DNA of 21,515 nt. It comes from a virus. The notes beneath the pieces were generated by a model, which saw only the letters and a list, made by a program, of their open reading frames with translations, ran no database searches and was not told where the DNA came from. This document shows, piece after piece, positions 1 to 8,158 of the stretch. The stretch is from IMG/VR virus record IMGVR_UViG_3300009703_003328, positions 1 to 21,515 of that record. One strand, given 5' to 3'. The position numbers and the translations under genes were made by a program. Each line of letters begins with the position of its first letter. Position 1 is the stretch's first letter.

Positions 1-353
1 TATTCTCCGACGACATAGACTGGTGTAAAGAGAATTTCTCTTCTTATAATTGTGAGTTCATATCAGAAAGAGAGCACTCGAAAAGCCCCACTACCCAAGA
101 CTCCGAAAATGAGTCACAGCTATTCCTCAAGGAAGACTTGATCGAGTTTGCTCTTATGAGTAAATTTAAAGACTCGATTATATGTAACTCTAGCTTTAGC
201 TGGTGGGCGGCGCACTTAAATAATAATACGAATAAAAGGGTATGTGCGCCTAAAAACTGGTTCACAAACGAACATGCCCCTAAAATATACAACCTAGACA
301 ACGGGTACGACTACATAAAAGACCTAATACCAACATCATGGAACCTCGTATAG
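1..353 (+). CDS. Alpha-1,2-fucosyltransferase, GT11 family (C-terminal part, 5' end outside window)
   Basis: The frame is open from base 3 to a TAG at 351-353, so about 116 C-terminal residues are visible; the family is usually near 290 residues. Two family signatures can be read: FSDDIDWCKENF at the window edge, and later EFALMSKFKDSIICNSSFSWW followed by APKNWF, written here in two pieces because the motif is long. These match the conserved GT11 blocks of bacterial alpha-1,2-fucosyltransferases, which move fucose from GDP-fucose to the O-2 of a galactose. The enzyme would act in the host cytoplasm on a lipid-linked or free acceptor. GDP-fucose synthesis genes (gmd, fcl) lie in the same cluster, which supports the donor. 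Its end overlaps the next gene by 16 nt. The family call is strong; the linkage and acceptor are inferred. Confidence 0.9.
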   Translation, partial: FSDDIDWCKENFSSYNCEFISEREHSKSPTTQDSENESQLFLKEDLIEFALMSKFKDSIICNSSFSWWAAHLNNNTNKRVCAPKNWFTNEHAPKIYNLDNGYDYIKDLIPTSWNLV

Positions 354-1063
354 CTATAATCTTTATTGGAACTAAAAAGTATATAGATTTTTTTGAATCT
401 TATTACAGTTCTATCAATAAATTTTTCTTACCTAAAACTCATAAAGATTTTTTCGTATTCACGGACCAACCGGAGCACAAGTCCCTAAAGGCAGACAACT
501 TAATCATAACTGAAATAGAGCACGAAGAATGGCCGTATGTAACGCTTAAAAGGTTTCACTATATACTAAAGCAAGAAGAGAAGCTTAAAGAATACTCGGA
601 TATAATTTTTATTGACTCAGACATGGAGGCCGTTGATGAAATATCAGAAGACTGGCTCTCTATGTACCACAGCTTATTCGGGGTCCAGCATCCCGGTCAA
701 GCCATATATGGATTAGCCGACTTCGAAACAAATGAAGAGTCACTCGCTTGCGTACCCTCTGGCACAACGAATGAGAACACAGCCTACAAGCAGGGCTGCT
801 TTTGGGGAGGCAAGAACCCAGACATTCTGGAATTCATTAACTTAATGAAGCAAAGAATTGACGATGACCTATCGGTCAACGTTGTAGCAAGGTGGCACGA
901 CGAATCTCACTTAAACAAAGGATTCATAGACTTCAAGGACAAGGTCACGGTTTTCCATAGCGGGTTTGCATACCCAGAGAACTGGGAGATGGTTTTCCCG
1001 AAACTACTCATACACAAAGATAAAAACATGAAGGATTACCCTAGGTTTAAAGGAGTAAAATGA
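338..1063 (+). CDS. GT6 family glycosyltransferase (histo-blood group ABO-like)
   Basis: A 241-residue GT-A enzyme that matches the ABO/alpha-1,3-galactosyltransferase family along its length. Blocks visible in order: VFTDQP (40-45), a W-P-Y-V-T-L-K-R segment (65-72), the metal-binding DSD (93-95) followed by MEA, LFGVQHPG (113-120), QGCFWGG (152-158) and WHDESHLNK (186-194). Known members move Gal or GalNAc from a UDP-sugar in alpha-1,3 linkage onto galactose, in the ABO case onto a fucosylated (H) acceptor. It has no membrane anchor, like the bacterial members. The DxD form is kept; from memory, many bacterial GT6 proteins have NxN here, while the cyanophage P-SSM2 homologue has DxD. The start ATG lies inside the end of the GT11 gene, and the stop overlaps the next start in ATGA. 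Donor and acceptor cannot be read from sequence. Confidence 0.92.
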   Translation: MEPRIAIIFIGTKKYIDFFESYYSSINKFFLPKTHKDFFVFTDQPEHKSLKADNLIITEIEHEEWPYVTLKRFHYILKQEEKLKEYSDIIFIDSDMEAVDEISEDWLSMYHSLFGVQHPGQAIYGLADFETNEESLACVPSGTTNENTAYKQGCFWGGKNPDILEFINLMKQRIDDDLSVNVVARWHDESHLNKGFIDFKDKVTVFHSGFAYPENWEMVFPKLLIHKDKNMKDYPRFKGVK

Positions 1064-1851
1064 ACCTCAAGGGTTTTTCTGGATGCGAAGTAAGACTCAG
1101 AAATGGCAAGGTAATTAAAACCTCGCCAAGCTTCCAGTACAACGACAGACTCGAAAAGCAAAGACTCAAGCAGAGCAAATTCAAAAGCGACCTTAAATAC
1201 CTAAGCACCCCTAAAGTGCTAAGCAGTACCGAAAACTCTTTTTCTATGGAGTACGCAGCAGGTAAGGACTTTGTATCATTTCTTTCCGAAGCAGGTAAAA
1301 AAGAAATAGACAAATTTTCAGAGGATATATTCTCTTACGTACAAGAGAGCATCTCTTTTTCTGAGACCCAAGAGATCGACTCTAAAATAATCAAGAATAA
1401 AATACTACAAATATACAAAAAGAAAAAAATACTCTGCTTGTTAAAGTTTATAGACCTTTTACCGGACAAACTAGAGATTCCAATAGGCACATGCCACGGA
1501 GACCTAACCCTAAGCAATATAATATTCCAAAAAAACAAGCTAATACTAATTGACTTCCTAGATGGATTCATTGAGACGCCGCTAATAGATGTAGCCAAAC
1601 TAAGACAGGATACTCATTATAAGTGGTCACTAGACCTATATCAAAAAAGCTTCGATAAAAATAAAATAAATATAAGTCTAGACTACTTGGATGCCAGACT
1701 ACATGACAGTTTTTTAAGCATCAAAAGCTATAAGAAATACTACCTTTTGTTCCAATTCTTAAACTTCGCAAGAATTCTTCCGTACACCAGAAAACTTAAA
1801 AAAATTAACTACCTAAGAGGCGTTCTCTCTGATATAGTTAGCAAGTTATGA
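1060..1851 (+). CDS. Aminoglycoside/choline kinase-like phosphotransferase (APH fold)
   Basis: A 263-residue protein with the catalytic signature of the APH/choline kinase superfamily: HGDLTLSNI at residues 146-154, in which D148 is the catalytic base and N153 binds metal, followed by the ILIDF segment with D165 as the second metal ligand. The N-terminal lobe is short and poorly conserved. Related genes in capsule and LPS clusters are thought to phosphorylate a sugar or other small substrate, but which one is not known here. The start follows a good Shine-Dalgarno site (AGGAG, five bases upstream) and overlaps the preceding stop as ATGA; its own end also overlaps the next gene by four bases, so it sits in a translationally coupled run. 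A role in glycan building rather than antibiotic resistance is inferred from context. Confidence 0.8.
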   Translation: MNLKGFSGCEVRLRNGKVIKTSPSFQYNDRLEKQRLKQSKFKSDLKYLSTPKVLSSTENSFSMEYAAGKDFVSFLSEAGKKEIDKFSEDIFSYVQESISFSETQEIDSKIIKNKILQIYKKKKILCLLKFIDLLPDKLEIPIGTCHGDLTLSNIIFQKNKLILIDFLDGFIETPLIDVAKLRQDTHYKWSLDLYQKSFDKNKINISLDYLDARLHDSFLSIKSYKKYYLLFQFLNFARILPYTRKLKKINYLRGVLSDIVSKL

Positions 1852-2870
1852 AGGTGGTTATCACAGGAGGCGCAGGATTTATAGGCTCCCAGCTAGGGTT
1901 TTACTACCACATTTTAGGTCACGACGTTCATCTCTTGGACGACTTTAGCTACGGGCAAAAAGATAACCTCACGATAGATGGTAAAACTTTCGGAACACTA
2001 CACGAATGCGACGCAAGAAACCAGCCAGAGCTAGAAAATATTCTTTCTGACTGCGAGTTAGTTATTCATCTAGCTGGAATCGCACCCCTACCCGACTGCC
2101 AAACAGACCCCCAGAGAGCTTATAGCGTAAATGTAGGCGGGTTAGCGAGCGTGCTAGAAGCTTGCAGAAAAAATAACGTACCGCGAATCCTCTTCGCGTC
2201 AACTTCAGCGGTTTACGAAAACACCAAGCCAACACAGAGAAGAGGGTACAGTGCAGGGTACGCTGAACACGACCCAGTAAACCCAGACCTTACCTACGCA
2301 ATGACTAAAAGGGCAGGGGAAAACCTATGCCTATCTTACATTAATAACTACGGAATGAGTATAGCTATACTTAGATTCTTTAATGTTTATGGAGCTCACC
2401 AAGATTTCCTAAGAAAGCAACCGCCATTCACTGGATATGTAGCAAAATGCCTAGCAAAAAACGAAGTCCCCACGCTATACAATCAATCTCCAGCAGAGAG
2501 AGATTATATTTTTGTAGAAGACTTAATATCTCTCGTCACAGAGATTGCCACCAGAAGCGATCAAATAGGAATTTATAACATAGGAACAGGGGTAGGGTTT
2601 TCAGTGCCAAAGCTATACCAGATATTTCTAGAAGTTTCCGGTAAAGATATCGAAGCTAAATTCAAAAACCCCGAAAACTACTGGGATAAATACGAATCCT
2701 TATTCAACTACACCAATCAACTTTCTACCCGCAGAATACAACAGGAAGTACACAAAAACTCTATAGCAGATATGTCAAAGTGTAAAAAAGAGCTAAACTG
2801 GGAGCCGAAGTTCAACATTGAGGAAGGGGTCAGCAGGGTATACAACTACGTACTAGAGAACATAAAATGA
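1848..2870 (+). CDS. NAD-dependent sugar epimerase/dehydratase (GalE-like, extended SDR)
   Basis: A 340-residue extended short-chain dehydrogenase. The Rossmann NAD-binding motif TGGAGFIG is at residues 6-13, the family HLAG segment follows, then FASTSAVY with the catalytic Ser/Thr, and the YAMTK motif with Y150 and K154. The C-terminal half has the usual RDYIFVEDL and YNIGTG blocks. Members of this group are UDP-glucose/UDP-GlcNAc 4-epimerases or dehydratases acting on nucleotide sugars in the cytoplasm. A 4-epimerase would supply UDP-Gal or UDP-GalNAc, the donors used by known GT6 enzymes, and such an enzyme lies two genes upstream; this link is inference. The gene overlaps both neighbours by four bases (ATGA). 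Exact substrate specificity cannot be set from motifs. Confidence 0.88.
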   Translation: MKVVITGGAGFIGSQLGFYYHILGHDVHLLDDFSYGQKDNLTIDGKTFGTLHECDARNQPELENILSDCELVIHLAGIAPLPDCQTDPQRAYSVNVGGLASVLEACRKNNVPRILFASTSAVYENTKPTQRRGYSAGYAEHDPVNPDLTYAMTKRAGENLCLSYINNYGMSIAILRFFNVYGAHQDFLRKQPPFTGYVAKCLAKNEVPTLYNQSPAERDYIFVEDLISLVTEIATRSDQIGIYNIGTGVGFSVPKLYQIFLEVSGKDIEAKFKNPENYWDKYESLFNYTNQLSTRRIQQEVHKNSIADMSKCKKELNWEPKFNIEEGVSRVYNYVLENIK

Positions 2871-3919
2871 GAAACATGAGAAGCTTAATTCTTCCGGTAG
2901 CGGGCAAATCGAGCAGATACCCCGACGTAAAACCCAAATGGCTCTCCACCCATCCAAGCGGAAGCCTAATGATAACCGAATCGATCAAAGGTCTGAACTT
3001 GGACTTCTTTGATTGCGTGTACTTAGTTTGCCTTAAAGAGCACGAGCGTAAATATAAATTCAGTGAAGGAATCAAAAAAGAATTCTCTAAACTTAAAATT
3101 AAAAATTTCAAGATTACTTATTTAAGTAAGCCCACCCTAAGCCAACCAGAGACGATATTTGAGGCAATAAAAAAAGAAAAAATCGAAGGCTTTTTCTGTT
3201 CTAAGGATTGTGACAATTTTTTCGAAATTAAAATCACACCCTCTAATTTTGTATCTACATCCAACCTAAATAACCACACGCTACTTAACCCATGTAACAA
3301 AAGCTATGTTTCTTGCGACGAAAATAAGAACATTAATAACATAGTTGAAAAACAGGTGATCAGTAGCGACTTCTGCACAGGATGCTACGGATTTAAAAAC
3401 GCAAGAGACTTCAGAAAGTACTACAATAAGATCAAGCACTACGACGACCTCTATGTCTCTCATGTTATCTACAAAATGATAATTGAAGGAGAAAGCTTCT
3501 CCACTCTTAACACCAGCAACTTTATTGACTGGGGAACCATAGACGACTGGAATCATTTTAAATCTAAATACAAGTGCGTCTTTATTGATCTAGATGGAAC
3601 TCTTGTAGAAAACAGCGCACAACACTTCCCTCCATACTGGGGAGAAACGGATGCTATTCCTGCTAACGTCAAAAAAATCAATGAACTATACGATTCGGGA
3701 AAAGCTCAAGTTGTAATCACAACATCCAGAAAAACAGGATACAAAAAAGAAACTAAATCCCAGCTAGAAAGAATCGGATTAAAGTACCACAAAATTATTT
3801 TTGATCTCTTTCACTGTAAAAGATATATAATTAACGATTACGCCAAAAGCAACCCATACCCTAGCTGCGAAGCCATTAATATTAAAAGAAACGACTCAAA
3901 CTTGGAGGACTTACTATGA
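2867..3919 (+). CDS. Sugar nucleotidyltransferase-like domain fused to HAD phosphatase-like domain
   Basis: A 350-residue two-domain protein. Residues 1 to about 230 resemble a nucleotide-sugar pyrophosphorylase: the opening ILPVAGKSSRYP resembles the nucleotide-binding loop, and FIDWGTIDDW near 225 matches the D-x-G-T-x-x-D-W signature that closes such domains. Residues from about 236 form a HAD-type phosphatase: FIDLDGTLVE with nucleophile D241 and D243, a VITTSR motif II, and a late IINDYA segment with the acidic metal residues. Similar fusions occur in bacterial capsule clusters, where activation of a sugar phosphate and removal of a phosphate are combined. The HAD family name is firm, the nucleotidyltransferase part less so, because the G-x-G-x-x-R loop is modified. 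A second in-frame ATG lies three codons downstream (2876); the first gives the ATGA overlap. Confidence 0.75.
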   Translation: MRNMRSLILPVAGKSSRYPDVKPKWLSTHPSGSLMITESIKGLNLDFFDCVYLVCLKEHERKYKFSEGIKKEFSKLKIKNFKITYLSKPTLSQPETIFEAIKKEKIEGFFCSKDCDNFFEIKITPSNFVSTSNLNNHTLLNPCNKSYVSCDENKNINNIVEKQVISSDFCTGCYGFKNARDFRKYYNKIKHYDDLYVSHVIYKMIIEGESFSTLNTSNFIDWGTIDDWNHFKSKYKCVFIDLDGTLVENSAQHFPPYWGETDAIPANVKKINELYDSGKAQVVITTSRKTGYKKETKSQLERIGLKYHKIIFDLFHCKRYIINDYAKSNPYPSCEAINIKRNDSNLEDLL

Positions 3920-4659
3920 AAATAGCTCTCTGCTTTTCGGGTCAACCCAGAGACCTAAAGGAATGCTACGAAAACATCAATAGAAATTTGATTGATGGCT
4001 ACGATGTGGATGTATATGCCCATGCTTGGTGGAGCGAGGACATGGCTGGCGCAGAGTACAAGCCAAACTCAATAAAGTTTCTAGAGAAAGCAGACGAAGA
4101 GTTTGCGAAGCTTTATAAACCTAAAAAAAGCGTATTTGAAAATCAAATAAAATTCGACACCTCATCTTGCAGTTCCGACAACCTAGGAGTTTGCCCGACG
4201 CTCTCAGACCTAGAAAGATGCTACTTCAACATGAAGAGCGCATACTACTCGACGGCAAGGAGTTTTGAGCTAGCGCTATCCTCGAATGAAAGCTATGACT
4301 TCTATGTAAGATGCCGCACCGATCTACTTTTTCCCAAGAAGTTCAAATATGAAGAGCTAGACTCTGATATTCTATATATTGGTGACGGCAGGACCGCTGG
4401 CTGGGACAGATTTTTTTCAGACTGGTTTGCTTGTGGCTCCAAATCGAACATGCAGAAGTATTGTCAAATTTACGAAAAGTTTGATAGTTACGTGAAAAGA
4501 GGGCTTCCGCACATGCATGACCTATTTAGATTTCACCTAGAAGACGCTAGATGCGATACCTACGCAATAGGGCCAGAAATATACTACTTCATGCCAAAAA
4601 AAGACGAGTTCGTCAACTTAGACGGAATGCCTAGGAGAATATTTTTTGATAAAAAATGA
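3916..4659 (+). CDS. WavE-like putative glycosyltransferase, tandem copy 1
   Basis: A 247-residue protein beginning MKIALCFSGQPRDLKECY, with VDVYAHAWW shortly after, and a central block YVRCRTDLLF followed by SDWFACGSKSNM. The same blocks recur in the next two genes, so the three are paralogues from tandem duplication. The R-T-D motif and the GQPR start resemble LPS-synthesis proteins of the WavE type and related putative glycosyltransferases; no biochemical activity can be read directly. It has no signal peptide or membrane segment, so it is probably cytoplasmic. A strong Shine-Dalgarno site (GGAGG, eight bases before the ATG) precedes it, one of the few in the cluster. It overlaps both neighbours as ATGA. 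Family resemblance is from memory and is of moderate certainty. Confidence 0.6.
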   Translation: MKIALCFSGQPRDLKECYENINRNLIDGYDVDVYAHAWWSEDMAGAEYKPNSIKFLEKADEEFAKLYKPKKSVFENQIKFDTSSCSSDNLGVCPTLSDLERCYFNMKSAYYSTARSFELALSSNESYDFYVRCRTDLLFPKKFKYEELDSDILYIGDGRTAGWDRFFSDWFACGSKSNMQKYCQIYEKFDSYVKRGLPHMHDLFRFHLEDARCDTYAIGPEIYYFMPKKDEFVNLDGMPRRIFFDKK

Positions 4660-5585
4660 AAATAGCAGTTTGTTTTTTCGGTTTCCCAAGAGAAGTAGAA
4701 ATCTGCTATTTAAATTTATTTAACCACATAATAAGAGGTCACGAACAAGTAGACATCTACGCTCATTTATGGTGGGACGACAGCCTAAGTGGAGAGCTAC
4801 ACCACAAGAAAAGCTACCACGTTAAGAAAGAGCTAATAAATAAAACTTACAAAGAAAACGAAGATCAAATTTTTAAAGACATTTACTTACCTAAAAGTAT
4901 ACAAATAGAAAAACCAATGAACCTAGAAGACTTTGATTTTTCCCTCTACGAAAAAGCAAAGAAGAGCGAGTCCCCAAACCCACTTCCAGAATTTGGCATA
5001 TTCGGAACCTCCCTAGAGGCAGTCAAGTATCTAGGTGGCAAATACAGACCAAACAGAGTCTTCTTCAGTGAGTACAGCCAGTGGAAATCGAAAAAGAATA
5101 GCCTAAAACTAGCTGTCGAATCAAAAGAAAAATACGACCTCTATGTCCTAACAAGGACAGACTTGATAACGAAAGACAGAATAGAGTACGACGAACTCGA
5201 AAAAGAGACTCTTTATTGCTCAAATGGCATAGTTTTTGGCGGTACAGGAGGGTTTTTGGGATCAGATTACCCTTTTTCTGATTTATTTGCTTGCGGAAAT
5301 TTAAAAAATATGTCTTCATATACGGAGTTTTTTGATTCGATATACGATTATATAGAACTGCCAATACATCTACAACTCGAAAAACACCTATCAATAAACA
5401 ACAAGATAAAATGCGAAGTAAAGAAGGTGACAGCACTACCATATTACTTATTTAAGGACTTGAATTCTACTTGGCCAAAGTACGAATTCCCTATTGGTAA
5501 AAAAAACTTTAAGTTTCCGAGGAAGCCAGAAGAGAGAAGGTCCAATAAAACTAGAAAAGGGTTTAAGGGAGACAATAAATTTTAG
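4656..5585 (+). CDS. WavE-like putative glycosyltransferase, tandem copy 2
   Basis: A 309-residue paralogue of its two neighbours. It opens MKIAVCFFGFPREVEICY, carries VDIYAHLWWDDS, and has YVLTRTDLIT followed by SDLFACGNLKNM in the same order as copy 1. It is about 60 residues longer than copies 1 and 3: it has extra sequence in the middle, between the AHLWW block and the RTD block, and a basic C-terminal tail rich in Lys and Arg. The GQPR of the other copies reads GFPR here. The gene starts in ATGA overlap with copy 1 and ends with TAG directly abutting the ATG of copy 3. It is likely a sugar transferase with an acceptor or donor different from the other copies, but that is inference. Confidence 0.58.
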   Translation: MKIAVCFFGFPREVEICYLNLFNHIIRGHEQVDIYAHLWWDDSLSGELHHKKSYHVKKELINKTYKENEDQIFKDIYLPKSIQIEKPMNLEDFDFSLYEKAKKSESPNPLPEFGIFGTSLEAVKYLGGKYRPNRVFFSEYSQWKSKKNSLKLAVESKEKYDLYVLTRTDLITKDRIEYDELEKETLYCSNGIVFGGTGGFLGSDYPFSDLFACGNLKNMSSYTEFFDSIYDYIELPIHLQLEKHLSINNKIKCEVKKVTALPYYLFKDLNSTWPKYEFPIGKKNFKFPRKPEERRSNKTRKGFKGDNKF

Positions 5586-6335
5586 ATGAAAACAGCCATA
5601 ATAGTTTGCGGTCAGCCTAGGTTTATCGAAGAATGTTTTCCATTGATGAAGGAGAACGTAATAGACCCCAACAACGCAGACGTATTTGCCCACCTCTGGT
5701 TCAGCGAAGAGTTATGTACGGAGCCCTACAAACACGGAGGCGCTGGGGGATGGAAGAACCAAAGAATCAAAAACGACTCCATAGAAAAATTCAAAGAGCT
5801 ATACAAACCAATATCACTAAAAGTAGAAGAACCCAAAACTTTCTTAAATTCCACTATCAACTTCGATGAATCATTGCAAAGGTATTTCGAGGGAGCCATA
5901 GAGAACCCAGAAGAACCAAACTTCAGATTCAGAACCATAAGAGACAACTATAGCGCCAAGTACAGCCTACTCAAGAGCAGTATTCTCAAAAAAACACATG
6001 AGTTAGAAAATGATTTTAAATATGATTATGTAATCAAAATAAGAACAGACGTAATATCATACATTAAGATTAATGCGGCAGACTACGACCCCGACCTTGT
6101 TCACTACAAGGACATGAACCAGCCAGACGGCATGATTTCAGATTGGTTAAACCTAAGCTCTAGCAAAAATATGGATGCCTATGGCAGCGTTTTTAACACG
6201 TTCGAATTCGCATTACAAGAATGCGTTAAAGACACGGGCGCTTATTGTAATGAATTACTGATTAGGAAAACTTTAGATTTTTTTGATGTTAAAATACAAG
6301 GACACAACTGGCCCCTAGCGCTACCCAGATTCTAG
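5586..6335 (+). CDS. WavE-like putative glycosyltransferase, tandem copy 3
   Basis: A 249-residue third paralogue. It begins MKTAIIVCGQPRFIEECF, has ADVFAHLWF at the position of AHAWW and AHLWW in the other copies, and YVIKIRTDVISY followed by ISDWLNLSSSKNMDAYG. The R-T-D triad is kept, while the FACG of copies 1 and 2 is replaced by LNLS. The ATG follows the preceding TAG with no spacer, and its own TAG abuts the next ATG in the same way, which suggests translation by re-initiation. As with the other copies, the glycosyltransferase role is inferred from motif resemblance and from its location among sugar-transfer genes. Confidence 0.58.
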   Translation: MKTAIIVCGQPRFIEECFPLMKENVIDPNNADVFAHLWFSEELCTEPYKHGGAGGWKNQRIKNDSIEKFKELYKPISLKVEEPKTFLNSTINFDESLQRYFEGAIENPEEPNFRFRTIRDNYSAKYSLLKSSILKKTHELENDFKYDYVIKIRTDVISYIKINAADYDPDLVHYKDMNQPDGMISDWLNLSSSKNMDAYGSVFNTFEFALQECVKDTGAYCNELLIRKTLDFFDVKIQGHNWPLALPRF

Positions 6336-7307
6336 ATGCATAAGCAGAAAATAATTATTTGGGGACACCCACTGCATTCGCACACGATGTCCTATATACA
6401 AGAAGCTTTTTACAAAGCATTCTCATACTTAGGTTACGAAGTGTTTTGGTTTCATGACCTAGACTACCCCGAAGACTTTGACTGGGAAAACTGTATATTC
6501 TGGACAGAAGGATTTGCTGATTCAAAAATTCCGCTAGTCAAATCAAGCACCTACCTAGTACACGGCCCTCCAGACCCAGCCAAGTACATCAATGCTGGAG
6601 TAAAAAGATTTATAGACTTCAGATACAATCATGTTTGGCACAAAGATCATATATATGATTTCACCCTAGACAAGTCTAAAGTACAAAAGGTTGGAAGCTC
6701 TTGCTACTTTGAACCGAAGTCAAACAGGTCAATAAAATATAAAAACGACTACCACGAGTACGAAATTGCAGATTACGACAAATTCTACATAACTTGGGGA
6801 GCTAGCTTATTGCCTCATGAATTTAATTTTCAAGAAATTAAAAAAGAAAGAGAAAGAGTTATACATTTTTGCGGGAATTTAAGTCCAGACGGTAGATGTG
6901 AAAACTTTAGTACATTTTCTCAGTTCATAATGGAATGTAAAAAAGCAGGTATACCTTTTCATCATAACGACCCGTTCAGACACCCGCTACCAGAGGATGA
7001 AGTTCAAGAAAGAACCAAGCGTTCAATCCTAGCGGCAGACGTAAGAGGTCCAGAGCACTTGAGAAACGGCTACGTTCCGTGTAGGGTATTCAAGTCAGCT
7101 AGCTGGGGTCACCTTCCAATGACAAACTCCAAGGAGATTCACAGTGAGTTGGAGGGGCATTGCGTACTACAGGAAGACCCAGCACAGCTTTTTCATGACG
7201 CCATGGCCCAAAGAGAAAACTACACTTTTATTGAAGACTGTATGAGATACGTTAAAGATAACCATACATACTTAAACAGAATTGAATCAATATTAAAGGT
7301 CTTGTAA
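6336..7307 (+). CDS. GT-B type glycosyltransferase, CgeB/glycosyl transferases group 1-like
   Basis: A 323-residue protein. The N-terminal half opens KIIIWGHPLHSHTMSYI and has weak similarity to the acceptor-binding Rossmann domain of GT-B enzymes. The C-terminal third carries RTKRSILAADVRGP, then NGYVPCRVFKSASWGHLPMT, which matches the donor-binding region of the CgeB-like branch (group 1, type 2), in which an Arg-rich helix and a conserved VFE/VFK-A-x-G-x-x-P stretch contact the nucleotide sugar. The sugar and acceptor are unknown. It abuts the preceding gene (TAGATG), and its stop shares one base with the next start (TAATG). Confidence 0.65.
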   Translation: MHKQKIIIWGHPLHSHTMSYIQEAFYKAFSYLGYEVFWFHDLDYPEDFDWENCIFWTEGFADSKIPLVKSSTYLVHGPPDPAKYINAGVKRFIDFRYNHVWHKDHIYDFTLDKSKVQKVGSSCYFEPKSNRSIKYKNDYHEYEIADYDKFYITWGASLLPHEFNFQEIKKERERVIHFCGNLSPDGRCENFSTFSQFIMECKKAGIPFHHNDPFRHPLPEDEVQERTKRSILAADVRGPEHLRNGYVPCRVFKSASWGHLPMTNSKEIHSELEGHCVLQEDPAQLFHDAMAQRENYTFIEDCMRYVKDNHTYLNRIESILKVL

Positions 7308-8158
7308 TGGATTCTAAAAAAATTACCTTTGTATACATAGTTGGGGGAGGTGACGAGCATTACTCAAACCTCAAGACAAGCATAGACAGCATAACAGAAC
7401 TTCTACGTGAAACTAATTTTTTAGTTTTAGACCTAAACAATAAGTTCCCATCTGATTATCCCAACGTTAAAATCCTAGAGTCAACAGACAACCTAGACCT
7501 ATCACAAAAGAAAGTCGGGTTCCAGTTCTGGAGACAGAAGTACGTAGCCGTACTGGAAGCTCAGACAGAATATGTAGTATACGTAGACACAGACACCGCG
7601 CTAGCTAACGATAGATTTGATGAGTTATTTTCAGAAATCGGAGAAGGAGTAGGAGCGGCGAAACATTTTTACGTTCCGACGTTGAGAGACTTTTTCGAGA
7701 AAGCCGTGCCCTCTGAAAATAAAAAGTTTTTCCACGAATTATTCTTAACTTTCGAAGCAGACATAAACAGCAACTTTTACGCTGGGGGAGTATTCCTATA
7801 CAAAAACTCAGACAAAAACAGAGAGTTAATCTCGAAAGTCCTTGAGTCTTACGATTCCGTCTACAAAGATTCAGACGGCAACTACAAAGAATATATCCAA
7901 GGTGTTACAGACGAAGTCTTCTTAAGCGCAATTGCCGAAAAAGAAATAATCGACCTAGGAGGTAGACTCAATCATTGCTCGATGGGGCCAAAGCACATGG
8001 AATTAGAAATAACTAACGGAACACTGAAAGGCAAGAATCCGTTCGAAGAGGAAATGAAGGACGTAATATTTCTTCACGCAGACCCCCACAGGAGAGACCC
8101 AAGCAAGCACTACGAAGAACCAACGAAAACCAAAATAAAAGAATTGTTTAGATTATGA
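7307..8158 (+). CDS. GT-A type glycosyltransferase with DxD motif
   Basis: A 283-residue single-domain protein with the features of a GT-A nucleotide-sugar transferase: an N-terminal beta strand ITFVYIVGGG, the YVVYVDTDTAL strand with the metal-binding DTD at residues 94-96, NFYAGGVFLYKN in the acceptor region, TDEVFLSAI with a probable catalytic acid, and a late IFLHADPHRRDPS segment whose His could be the second metal ligand, as in GT8-like enzymes. It resembles phage and bacterial proteins of the GT8/nucleotide-diphospho-sugar transferase group, but I cannot name the exact family. The start shares a base with the previous stop, and the end overlaps the next gene by four bases. Confidence 0.68.
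   Translation: MDSKKITFVYIVGGGDEHYSNLKTSIDSITELLRETNFLVLDLNNKFPSDYPNVKILESTDNLDLSQKKVGFQFWRQKYVAVLEAQTEYVVYVDTDTALANDRFDELFSEIGEGVGAAKHFYVPTLRDFFEKAVPSENKKFFHELFLTFEADINSNFYAGGVFLYKNSDKNRELISKVLESYDSVYKDSDGNYKEYIQGVTDEVFLSAIAEKEIIDLGGRLNHCSMGPKHMELEITNGTLKGKNPFEEEMKDVIFLHADPHRRDPSKHYEEPTKTKIKELFRL

Noticed and set aside
1047-1313. Open frames on the minus strand (for example here, 5065-5442 and 17305-17805)
   Set aside because: They are shadows of strongly supported plus-strand genes and show no recognisable motifs.
1060-1851. Antibiotic resistance aminoglycoside kinase
   Set aside because: Only the general APH-fold signature is present, and the neighbours are all sugar-transfer genes.
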